From CANHVK01 sp046304235 (GTDB taxonomy: Bacteria; Bacteroidota; Bacteroidia; Flavobacteriales_D; Crocinitomicaceae), in NCBI GenBank assembly GCA_046304235.1, contig JBKCEW010000171.1, forward strand, positions 1 to 13,734: a stretch of DNA of 13,734 nucleotides, in the 5' to 3' direction. This document shows positions 7,847 to 13,640 of the stretch, in pieces. The notes beneath the pieces were generated by a model. That model saw only the letters and a program-made list of their open reading frames with translations. It ran no database searches and had not been told where the DNA came from. Made by a program: the position numbers and the translations under genes. How positions within the stretch are numbered: the first letter of the stretch is position 1; each line of letters begins with the position of its first letter.

Positions 7847-8617
7847 TTAATATTTAGCTTTCAAATTATCTAAAGCAAAATAAGATGGTGTCAGCATACC
7901 ACCATTATTATTATCTGAAGATGATAAATTAAATACAAGCGAATCGGTATTACTTAAAGAAGAAATATCAATTGTTTTCCATGACTTTAAAATAAAATGA
8001 TCGTTTGCATTTTGAGATCTAAAATCCGCCAGATAAACGTCTATTGAATTTTTTACTACACCATTCAAATATCCATTAATAACAAGTTTGAAAAAATCAC
8101 CTTTCTCGAATTTTTTTGCTGGATTATACCCTTTTTTCATGGATAAAGCTGCGTAGGTTGTATTTGTTATATCAACACTAGTTAAATTTGGTTTTTTGGA
8201 AGGGCAGGTGATTTTAGCTCCGTTTTTACCGACAATATATATCTTACTATTAGCTCCTCCTGAACCCGCAAATGCTGAAAATTCATTTGCAAATCCTTCA
8301 GTTATTGTATCATTCAATGTTGAAATAGCAAAACCTTTTGCTAGGTAATAATTAGTTTTCCCATCCCAAACATAAGAATCTTGCACTGATTGAAAAATAA
8401 AATTCTTCGAATCAAACTGATTTGTAATCCCAACACTATCAACATATCCTTTAGCTCCAACAGACAAATCTTCAAAATCAACAACACTTATGGAATTGTC
8501 TAAAGATTCCGTTACTTTTTTGATTTCTTCTTTTTGACAACCAATAAAAACAGTTGAAACTAATGATGCAGCAAGCACCAAATGAATGTTTTTTACGAAC
8601 ATACTTTTTTTCTTCAT
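7847..8617 (-). CDS. DUF4465-domain lipoprotein, first gene of the B12-uptake operon
   Basis: A 256-residue lipoprotein with a lipobox ending at Cys27 (VFIGCQKEE). The four residues after the cysteine, QKEE, resemble the lipoprotein surface-export signal described in Capnocytophaga (QKDDE-like), so it is probably displayed on the cell surface. Residues about 45-256 match DUF4465: VDFEDL, GFAIST, FSAFAG, ITNTTYAALSMKKG, GDFFKLVINGY, VYLADFR, WKTIDISSL and a terminal SYFALDNLKA. The fold is expected to be all-beta (inference). DUF4465 genes recur beside B12 riboswitches and BtuB in Bacteroidota. It may be an accessory cobalamin-binding lipoprotein comparable to BtuH of Bacteroides, but I cannot confirm homology from sequence alone. 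The start at 8617 has an A-rich upstream region; Met6 is a possible alternative. Confidence 0.85.
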   Translation of the reverse strand: MKKKSMFVKNIHLVLAASLVSTVFIGCQKEEIKKVTESLDNSISVVDFEDLSVGAKGYVDSVGITNQFDSKNFIFQSVQDSYVWDGKTNYYLAKGFAISTLNDTITEGFANEFSAFAGSGGANSKIYIVGKNGAKITCPSKKPNLTSVDITNTTYAALSMKKGYNPAKKFEKGDFFKLVINGYLNGVVKNSIDVYLADFRSQNANDHFILKSWKTIDISSLSNTDSLVFNLSSSDNNNGGMLTPSYFALDNLKAKY

Positions 8618-8640
8618 TTTACTTAATTTAAAATAATTAA

Positions 8641-8674
8641 TAAATAAAAAGAAGAAATCAGGGGATTCTTTCCC
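8641..8674 (-). promoter_or_regulatory. Candidate weak terminator in the riboswitch leader
   Basis: On the reverse strand a short GGGA/TCCC hairpin (8662-8665 with 8671-8674, 5-nt loop) is followed by a T-rich stretch running towards the first gene. It could be the off-state terminator of the riboswitch, but a 4-bp stem is weak and the proposal is tentative. Confidence 0.25.
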
Positions 8675-8687
8675 ACATAAGGACGAG

Positions 8688-8723
8688 TTACCTTTCGTGA
8701 CTAAAACTAGTCAAAGCAAGTAA
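8688..8723 (-). promoter_or_regulatory. Imperfect hairpin in the riboswitch leader (possible expression platform)
   Basis: Between the aptamer and the DUF4465 start is an imperfect inverted repeat. GACTA/TAGTC (8699-8703 with 8708-8712) closes a 4-nt loop, extended by CTTT/AAAG (8692-8695 with 8713-8716) and TTAC/GTAA (8688-8691 with 8720-8723) across 3-nt bulges. It lies 34 nt after the aptamer and may act as a terminator/antiterminator partner, though no T-run follows it directly. The pairing is seen; the function is inference. Confidence 0.4.
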
Positions 8724-8756
8724 TTCCGACTTTATTCTGAAGTCTTCATTAATAAA

Positions 8757-8924
8757 GATTTAGGCAGGTATTCTGACTCGCTCCAACTCAACTTCACCTT
8801 CCCATTTCTAGACGTCATTGAAACAGTGGTATCTTGAAGTTGATTTAACAGAACATACAGCTGCAGAAACAGTTCTGGATTCACACCAGATTCCCTTTTA
8901 CTTCACAGAGTGATACCGTAAATC
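8757..8924 (-). promoter_or_regulatory. Cobalamin (vitamin B12) riboswitch aptamer
   Basis: Read on the reverse strand this 168-nt segment has the conserved cobalamin aptamer parts in order. The 5' P1 arm GATTTA (8919-8924) pairs with TAAATC (8757-8762), and GGTAT inside it can pair with ATACC. Next comes GGGAATCTGGTGTGAATCCA (within 8870-8895), a CTGGT/CCAG stem carrying the typical GTG-AATCC core, followed by ACTG and CTGCAGCTGTA. A CCACTG segment and GGGAAGGTGAAG follow near 8793-8830. The B12 box AGTCAGAATACCTGCC (8763-8778) matches the consensus well. It lies 140 nt upstream of the DUF4465 gene and in front of the whole uptake operon, so adenosyl- or another cobalamin should repress uptake. 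The P1 pairing and the B12 box define the ends. Confidence 0.95.
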
Positions 8925-8929
8925 TAGCA

Positions 8930-8937
8930 CAAAGGTA
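8930..8937 (-). promoter_or_regulatory. Promoter -7 box for the B12 operon
   Basis: The reverse strand reads TACCTTTG, an exact match to the Bacteroidota -7 consensus TAnnTTTG. It ends 6 nt before the first paired base of the riboswitch P1 stem, so transcription would start almost exactly at the aptamer 5' end. A TTTG lies upstream but only 12 nt away, too close for a normal -33 box. Confidence 0.55.
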
Positions 8938-8984
8938 ATTATTTTAAATCAAATGAGATAGATCTTAATAAATTGTATTATTAA

Positions 8985-9024
8985 TAAACAAAAAATCCCC
9001 TAACGATTTTCATCACTAGGGGAT
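8985..9024 (-). terminator. Rho-independent terminator after the Nfu gene
   Basis: An 8-bp stem, ATCCCCTA with TAGGGGAT (8995-9002 and 9017-9024), has a 14-nt loop and is followed on the reverse strand by TTTTTTGTTT. It sits about 20 bp past the Nfu stop and insulates the B12 operon promoter from the upstream gene. Confidence 0.88.
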
Positions 9025-9045
9025 CAATATTTAAGTAATTTAAAA

Positions 9046-9642
9046 TTATTCGTTTTCAGCCACTACCTCTTGTACTTCTGGTAAGTGTTGTTTTAATAAG
9101 TTTTCAATTCCCCCTTTTAAAGTAGCAGTTGAAGAAGGACATCCAGCACAGGCGCCTTTTAATAAAACGGTAACTGTTCCTTGTTCAAAACCTCTGAATT
9201 CAATAGCACCACCATCTGATTCAACCGCTGGACGCACATACTCATCTAATAAACCACGAATAGCATCGTCGTATTCTGAAACAGCATATTCTTTTTTAGG
9301 CTGATCATCTTTTGAAGGAGCTGGTTTAGGAGCAGGCATTTGAATCAAAATATCCTTTGAATCTGCAATCCAATTTTTAACAAACTCACGTAAATCCATC
9401 GTAATAAAATCCCAAGGAATATTATCAGACTTCGTAATAGTAACAAAATTACTAGCAATAAACACATTGCGAACAAAAGGAAATTTAAACAATTCTTCAG
9501 CCATAGGAGAAAACCCTTTAGCATCAGCACCAGAAGTAAATTCAACAGATTCCCCTGTTAACATTAAATATTTGTTAGCAACGAACTTCATTGTTGAAGG
9601 ATTCGGTGTCATTTCGGCATATACATTTACAGGAACTTGCAT
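9046..9642 (-). CDS. Nfu/NifU-like iron-sulfur cluster scaffold protein
   Basis: A 198-residue cytoplasmic protein thought to hold and deliver Fe-S clusters to target enzymes. The N-terminal Nfu_N domain (about 5-90; AEMTPNPSTMKFVANKYL, FPFVRNVFIASNFVTITK) is joined by a Pro/Lys-rich linker (102-117) to a C-terminal NifU domain (about 123-190). That domain carries the cluster-binding Cys165 and Cys168 in GACAGCPSS, preceded by ESDGGAIEF. The frame is open 15 codons further upstream (to 9687). I place the start at the Met in MQVPVNVYAE because an exact promoter box (9660-9667) lies inside the extension, and homologues begin close to this point. It is single-gene, with its own promoter and terminator, and divergent from metK. 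Confidence 0.92.
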   Translation of the reverse strand: MQVPVNVYAEMTPNPSTMKFVANKYLMLTGESVEFTSGADAKGFSPMAEELFKFPFVRNVFIASNFVTITKSDNIPWDFITMDLREFVKNWIADSKDILIQMPAPKPAPSKDDQPKKEYAVSEYDDAIRGLLDEYVRPAVESDGGAIEFRGFEQGTVTVLLKGACAGCPSSTATLKGGIENLLKQHLPEVQEVVAENE

Positions 9643-9659
9643 AACTTTATTTTTTTGTT

Positions 9660-9688
9660 CAAAATTACAACATAAATCCTTGTTCAAA
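9660..9688 (-). promoter_or_regulatory. Promoter of the Nfu gene
   Basis: On the reverse strand TTTG (9685-9688) and TAATTTTG (9660-9667) are separated by 17 nt, matching the flavobacterial TTG / TAnnTTTG promoter pattern. The expected transcription start is about 10 nt before the ATG at 9642. This placement is the main reason for preferring the shorter Nfu start. Confidence 0.7.
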
Positions 9689-9759
9689 TTCTCTTTTGAA
9701 TGATAATTCGATAGAATTTTTTATTATTTTCGTGCCAATTTAAATTTAAAAACCAAACT

Positions 9760-11040
9760 ATGTCATATTTGTTTACGTCAGAGTCTGTTTCTGAAGGGCA
9801 TCCAGATAAAGTAGCTGATCAAATTTCAGATGCATTAATCGATCATTTTATGGCTTTTGATCCAACTTCAAAAGTTGCTTGTGAAACATTGGTAACTACT
9901 GGTCAAGTTGTTTTAGCTGGTGAGGTAAAAACTTCCACTTATTTAGATGTACAATCAATTGCTCGTGAAGTAATTAAAAAAATCGGTTATACCAAGTCAG
10001 AATATATGTTTGAAGCTAATTCTTGCGGTATTCTTTCAGCTATTCACGATCAATCTGCTGATATTAATCAAGGGGTTGACAGAGTTGTTTCAAATGATGA
10101 TTTTGAAGCAAGAGCAAATGCTCAAGGAGCTGGTGACCAAGGTATGATGTTTGGTTATGCTACTAAAGAGACTGAAAATTATATGCCTTTAGCGTTAGAT
10201 TTAGCTCATAAAATTTTACAAGAACTTTCTCACATTCGTAACAACGAACCTGAATTAATCGGGTATTTAAGACCAGATGCTAAATCACAGGTTACTATCG
10301 AATATTCTGATGATAATGTTCCGCAAAGAATTGATAGCATCGTTGTATCAACACAACACGATGATTTTGCTTCGGAAGCTGAAATGTTAGAAAAAATAAA
10401 ACAAGATATAATTAACATCGTAATTCCTCGTGTTAAAGCAAAATTGAGACCTGAATTACAAGTTTTATTTACAGATGAAATCCAATATCACATTAACCCA
10501 ACTGGTAAATTTGTAATTGGTGGACCTCATGGAGATACAGGTTTGACTGGACGTAAAATTATTGTTGATACTTATGGAGGTAAAGGTGCTCACGGAGGTG
10601 GTGCATTTTCAGGTAAAGATCCATCTAAAGTAGACCGTTCGGCTGCATATGCAACAAGACACATTGCTAAAAATTTAGTTGCAGCAGGTTTGTGTGACGA
10701 AGTTTTAGTTCAAGTTTCTTATGCTATTGGTGTAGCTAAACCTTGTGGTCTATATATCAATACTTACGGTACAGCGAAAGTGAACAAAACGGATGGTGAA
10801 ATTGCTAGAATCGTAGAAGGTATTTTTGACTTACGTCCATACGCAATCGAGCAACGTTTGAAATTACGTAATCCTATCTATTCTGAAACAGCTGCTTATG
10901 GCCATATGGGAAGAAAAAATGAAATAGTTACAAAAACATTTAAATCTCCAGACGGTTCAGAAGTTAAAAAAGAAGTAGAGTTATTTACTTGGGAAAAACT
11001 AGATTTCGTTGATAAAGTAAAAGATGCTTTTTCATTATAA
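9760..11040 (+). CDS. metK: S-adenosylmethionine synthetase (methionine adenosyltransferase)
   Basis: Forms S-adenosylmethionine from methionine and ATP in the cytoplasm. Signature blocks are complete: GHPDK with His14, Asp16 and Lys17; GAGDQGMMFGYA (123-134); GGPHGDTGLTGRK (254-266); and GGGAFSGKDPSKVDRSAAY (279-297). At 426 residues it is longer than the 384-residue E. coli enzyme. The extra length lies mainly around residues 160-235 and the C-terminus, as is normal for Bacteroidota. The start is set by the conserved N-terminus SYLFTSESVSEGHPDK. A TATTTTCG at 9725-9732, one mismatch from the -7 consensus, is a possible promoter element, but no well-spaced -33 box was found. The short leader has no room for a SAM riboswitch. 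A strong terminator follows at 11068. Confidence 0.98.
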   Translation: MSYLFTSESVSEGHPDKVADQISDALIDHFMAFDPTSKVACETLVTTGQVVLAGEVKTSTYLDVQSIAREVIKKIGYTKSEYMFEANSCGILSAIHDQSADINQGVDRVVSNDDFEARANAQGAGDQGMMFGYATKETENYMPLALDLAHKILQELSHIRNNEPELIGYLRPDAKSQVTIEYSDDNVPQRIDSIVVSTQHDDFASEAEMLEKIKQDIINIVIPRVKAKLRPELQVLFTDEIQYHINPTGKFVIGGPHGDTGLTGRKIIVDTYGGKGAHGGGAFSGKDPSKVDRSAAYATRHIAKNLVAAGLCDEVLVQVSYAIGVAKPCGLYINTYGTAKVNKTDGEIARIVEGIFDLRPYAIEQRLKLRNPIYSETAAYGHMGRKNEIVTKTFKSPDGSEVKKEVELFTWEKLDFVDKVKDAFSL

Positions 11041-11067
11041 AAATGATAAATTATATTATTTCAAAGG

Positions 11068-11098
11068 AGGCTACCAGTTTTGGTAGCCTTTATTTTTT
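11068..11098 (+). terminator. Rho-independent terminator after metK
   Basis: An 8-bp stem (AGGCTACC 11068-11075 with GGTAGCCT 11082-11089) and a 6-nt loop are followed by TTATTTTTT, 27 bp past the metK stop. The hairpin overlaps the last codons and the stop of the convergent small lipoprotein gene. Confidence 0.9.
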
Positions 11099-11394
11099 GA
11101 ATTATGTTTTTTTGCCAACTTTCTAGCTTTTTTATCTCGTTTGTATGTTTCTTTGATTCTTCTTTTTACTTCAGGAGTTTGTCTGCTCCAAAAATCTTTT
11201 TTAGCTTTTTCAGATGCTTTTCTAGCTATTTTTAATTGTTTTCTTTCTTCTTTGTGAAGCTTCTTCATCATTTCTGCTTCTGTCAAAGGCTTATCTACAG
11301 CGTCATCCTTTTTTAAGATTCCGCAAGAAATTAGGTTCCATAAAATAATGAAAATGACAAAATAACATTGATATTTTGAATTACCTTTGTTCAT
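11071..11394 (-). CDS. Small lysine-rich putative lipoprotein, unknown function
   Basis: A 107-residue protein with a hydrophobic N-terminal segment (about 11-23) and a lipobox-like LISCG ending at Cys24, so it is probably lipid-anchored. Residues 40-100 are strongly basic and likely a continuous helix or coiled coil (KKLHKEERKQLKIARK, KRRIKETYKRDKKARKLAKK). I recognise no domain. The basic rod could bind nucleic acid, anionic lipid or polysaccharide, but that is speculation. The stop and last five residues (GYQNW) are written in the stem and loop of the metK terminator. Its start is 15 bp from the divergent Rieske-like gene. The frame could be questioned, but the signal peptide with lipobox argues that it is real. 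Confidence 0.7.
   Translation of the reverse strand: MNKGNSKYQCYFVIFIILWNLISCGILKKDDAVDKPLTEAEMMKKLHKEERKQLKIARKASEKAKKDFWSRQTPEVKRRIKETYKRDKKARKLAKKHNSKNKGYQNW
11382..11389 (+). promoter_or_regulatory. Candidate -7 box upstream of the Rieske-like gene
   Basis: TACCTTTG is an exact TAnnTTTG match about 20 nt before the ATG at 11410, and identical to the B12-operon -7 box. No properly spaced -33 element was found. It lies inside the first codons of the divergent small lipoprotein gene. Confidence 0.45.
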
Positions 11395-11409
11395 CTTTAA
11401 TGACTGGAA

Positions 11410-11832
11410 ATGAAATTAGGAATAATTTTGATGTTTGGAATGTTAACGTTTATTTTTTCCTGTAAAAAATCAACTAATCACCCTATACCAAGCGTTCCTT
11501 TTGATATCACGATAAACATCTCTCTTCCTAGCTACAATAGTCTACAAGGAGTTGGTGGATGGGCTTACGTATCAGGAGGTGTTCAAGGAATTGTAGTATA
11601 TCGAAAATCATCGGATGAATTTGTTGCTTACGATCGAAAATCACCTATTGTTTCTAGCGAATGTAAACAACCACTGACAACAAATCCTGATAACTTTTTA
11701 CAATTGGATGATTCCTGTACAAAAGCAAAATTTTCGTTATTCGATGGATCGCCTATTTCAGGTTCTGAATTTGGACTAAGACAATATCAAACACAATGGA
11801 ATGGATCAAGCACCCTTCGAATCTTCAATTAA
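11410..11832 (+). CDS. Rieske-fold-like lipoprotein lacking the 2Fe-2S ligands
   Basis: A 140-residue lipoprotein with a signal peptide and lipobox ending at Cys18 (FIFSCKK). The remainder resembles the Bacteroidota Rieske-like family: VGGWAYVSGGVQGIVVYR (48-65), FVAYDRKSP (71-79), and AKFSLFDGSPISG (106-118) followed by GLRQYQT. Lining it up with classic Rieske motifs (CxHxxC and CPCHG), the four cluster ligands fall on Ser79, Ile81, Asp101 and Thr104. The only remaining cysteines, Cys85 and Cys103, fall where high-potential Rieske proteins have their disulfide. It therefore probably keeps the fold and a disulfide but binds no cluster. Function is unknown; its location would be the cell envelope. 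Its 3' end overlaps convergent deoC by 27 bp. Confidence 0.78.
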   Translation: MKLGIILMFGMLTFIFSCKKSTNHPIPSVPFDITINISLPSYNSLQGVGGWAYVSGGVQGIVVYRKSSDEFVAYDRKSPIVSSECKQPLTTNPDNFLQLDDSCTKAKFSLFDGSPISGSEFGLRQYQTQWNGSSTLRIFN

Positions 11833-12495
11833 GGTGTCAACTGTTTTGTACCCCATTCCAAAACGATTGACATAAGGATTAAATAAATCAATTTGTTCTA
11901 ACGTTCTAATCCCGCCAGAAGCTTTAATTTGTAAATTAGATTTTGCTTTTTCAATCTCTAACTGCATCACTTTCACTTTTTCAATCTCCGCTCCAATTGC
12001 AACTTTCCCAGTTGATGTTTTAATAAAATCAACGCCTGATTGTATACAAATTCTGGCAGCTACTTCTGTTTCCTCAATGGATAACAAACCACTCTCAACA
12101 ATCACTTTCAATCCAATATTTTCACCTAATTTATTTTTATAATTATGGGTAAAATCAGACCATTTTATTAGTTCTTTCAATTGTTTTTCAGTTTCATTTA
12201 TTTTTTTGTAATTCAATACCAAATCTAACTCGTCTGCACCAGCAGCAATTGCATTTTTCGATTCAATTATTTTTGATTCAATTGAATTTTGCCCATCTGG
12301 AAAATCAATGACGGTGCAAACTAAAACAGCCGAATTTTTCAAAATTTCAGAACAAACTTGAACCCATTTTGGATATACGCATACCGACTTGACATTTAGC
12401 ATTATTGCTCTTTGACATAATTGTTGTATATCATTAAGTTCACATTCTTCAAGTAAGGTATAATCTACTTTTTTAACCCAATTAATTATTTCCAT
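11806..12495 (-). CDS. deoC: Deoxyribose-phosphate aldolase, divergent short form
   Basis: Class I aldolase that cleaves 2-deoxyribose-5-phosphate to acetaldehyde and glyceraldehyde-3-phosphate in deoxynucleoside catabolism. Over 229 residues the catalytic set is present: Schiff-base Lys159 in FIKTSTGK, Lys191 in IKASGGIRT and Asp91 in ADELDLVLNY, corresponding to E. coli Lys167, Lys201 and Asp102. Other blocks are CVYPKWV, TVIDFPDGQN and LKVIVESGLL. The C-terminal phosphate-binding GTSS motif is replaced by RFGMGYKT (211-218), so phosphate binding may differ. It starts 18 bp after the TraB/GumN-like gene, probably in the same transcript. It overlaps the convergent Rieske-like gene by 27 bp, with no terminator hairpin seen there. 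Confidence 0.9.
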   Translation of the reverse strand: MEIINWVKKVDYTLLEECELNDIQQLCQRAIMLNVKSVCVYPKWVQVCSEILKNSAVLVCTVIDFPDGQNSIESKIIESKNAIAAGADELDLVLNYKKINETEKQLKELIKWSDFTHNYKNKLGENIGLKVIVESGLLSIEETEVAARICIQSGVDFIKTSTGKVAIGAEIEKVKVMQLEIEKAKSNLQIKASGGIRTLEQIDLFNPYVNRFGMGYKTVDTLIEDSKGA

Positions 12496-12513
12496 AATAT
12501 AAACTACAATCTA

Positions 12514-13392
12514 TCAATTATATATTGGAACAACATTATAACCTTTATTTATAAGTAGTTGTATCACACCGTTCTCGCCTGCTAAGTGTCCAGCACCAAC
12601 TGCTATAAAAAGTGTTTTATTCTTCATAAGATCAGCCAATTTAGGAATCCATCTTTTATTTCTATTGTCTAGAAAATCTTCTTTAGACACACCTCCTATC
12701 TTTCCTCCATCTTTTTCCATTGAAACAATCATTTCATTATACAAGCCTTGAATATCTTGATTTTTGTAAAATGAAACTAATTTAGCCATTTCACTAGAAG
12801 CATTTAATTTTCCTTCTTTCATATCTCTAATAAAATCTTTAACTTGAACATCTATTTCACCACCAGCTAGAATAGACATTTGCTCTTGAATTGTCTCTAA
12901 TCCTAACTTTTCTTTTTTCTTTGCCATTTTATGAAATGTTTTTTCATAAGATTCTGACTTCTTCATTTGGTCAGCCATAATTAATGATTGAGCATAAAAT
13001 GGTCGCATCATTTCACAAATTTTAACCTTTATCACACCCATTTTCAATGAATCCTTTAAGTACGTTTGAAAATAATTGTAATCAGTTTCATTCAAATAAT
13101 CTTTGATCGATTTTCCATTCGGATAAATTGCATTTTCTTTTATAAAAGCATTTGCAGACGGATCCATATCTAACTGAATTTCCATTACTAATGATTCCGT
13201 CTTTTTAAATCGATTTTTCAAGGTTTTTGAAACAACAAAATCTTTCTTTTCAATCATATGGATTGTTCCGTACAAATAGGATGTGTCTTTAGCTCCGTTT
13301 CCATAAACTTTCCAAAGTAATGATTTGTCTAAATTTTGAGCTAAAAAATTAAAGCTAAATAATAAACTAACTAAAACTAATTTCATTTTCAT
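12514..13392 (-). CDS. TraB/GumN-family protein, exported
   Basis: A 292-residue protein with a signal peptide (about 1-19, ending NFLAQ). The family landmarks are at both ends: LLWKVYGNGAKDTSYLYGTIHM (25-46) with the GTIHM motif, and VGAGHLAGENGVIQLL (265-280) followed by GYNVVPIY. Acidic residues between (such as VMEIQLD) fit the Tiki/TraB-like fold, which in eukaryotic Tiki is a metalloprotease; bacterial members have no settled activity. No lipobox is present, so it is probably periplasmic or secreted. Its ATG overlaps the stop of the upstream small membrane protein by 4 bp (ATGA type). deoC follows 18 bp downstream. Confidence 0.88.
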   Translation of the reverse strand: MKMKLVLVSLLFSFNFLAQNLDKSLLWKVYGNGAKDTSYLYGTIHMIEKKDFVVSKTLKNRFKKTESLVMEIQLDMDPSANAFIKENAIYPNGKSIKDYLNETDYNYFQTYLKDSLKMGVIKVKICEMMRPFYAQSLIMADQMKKSESYEKTFHKMAKKKEKLGLETIQEQMSILAGGEIDVQVKDFIRDMKEGKLNASSEMAKLVSFYKNQDIQGLYNEMIVSMEKDGGKIGGVSKEDFLDNRNKRWIPKLADLMKNKTLFIAVGAGHLAGENGVIQLLINKGYNVVPIYN

Positions 13393-13616
13393 AATAATAA
13401 TTTTTTAAAGATTAGTAAGATTAAAATTAATTGAATTCCAAGATGTATGATTAACCAACACTTTTGCCATTTTGGTCTAAAGCTCCATTTAACTTTTTCA
13501 TCAAAAGGATCAAATATCAAAGCTAATCCTGAATATATCATACTCTGATTAAGATCTTTTCTAAAGATATAATAAATTGCAAAAAAGCAAAATAATATAT
13601 ATAATCCTCGTTTCAA
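13389..13616 (-). CDS. Small two-helix membrane protein, unknown function
   Basis: A 75-residue protein with two hydrophobic segments (about 3-18 and 53-73). They flank a hydrophilic stretch with GLALIFDPFDEKVKWSFRPKWQKCW (29-53), where FDPFD and the aromatic/Pro/Trp spacing look conserved among Bacteroidota hypothetical proteins I recall. No known domain is assigned. The 4-bp stop/start overlap with the TraB/GumN-like gene suggests translational coupling and a shared envelope role. A -7 box lies 17 nt upstream of the ATG, so this is probably the first gene of the three-gene unit. Confidence 0.75.
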   Translation of the reverse strand: MKRGLYILFCFFAIYYIFRKDLNQSMIYSGLALIFDPFDEKVKWSFRPKWQKCWLIIHLGIQLILILLIFKKLLL

Positions 13617-13632
13617 AACAATTAATTTGAAA

Positions 13633-13640
13633 CAAATTTA
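13633..13640 (-). promoter_or_regulatory. Candidate -7 box for the small-membrane-protein/TraB/deoC unit
   Basis: The reverse strand reads TAAATTTG, an exact TAnnTTTG match 17 nt before the ATG at 13616. The nearest TTG is only 13 nt upstream, so the -33 element is imperfect. The rest of the right edge (13641-13734) is AT-rich and holds no gene I can support. Confidence 0.45.

Noticed and set aside
9643..9687. Fifteen-codon N-terminal extension of the Nfu gene
   Set aside because: An exact promoter (TTTG, 17 nt, TAATTTTG) lies within or at the edge of the extension, and the conserved sequence begins only after the second Met.
9345..9703. Frames overlapping the Nfu gene on both strands (9345-9545 and 9467-9703)
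   Set aside because: They are shadows of the conserved Nfu coding frame, and their Leu-rich or mixed translations show no family resemblance.
9703..9759. SAM riboswitch upstream of metK
   Set aside because: The leader is under 60 bp and shows none of the conserved SAM aptamer elements.
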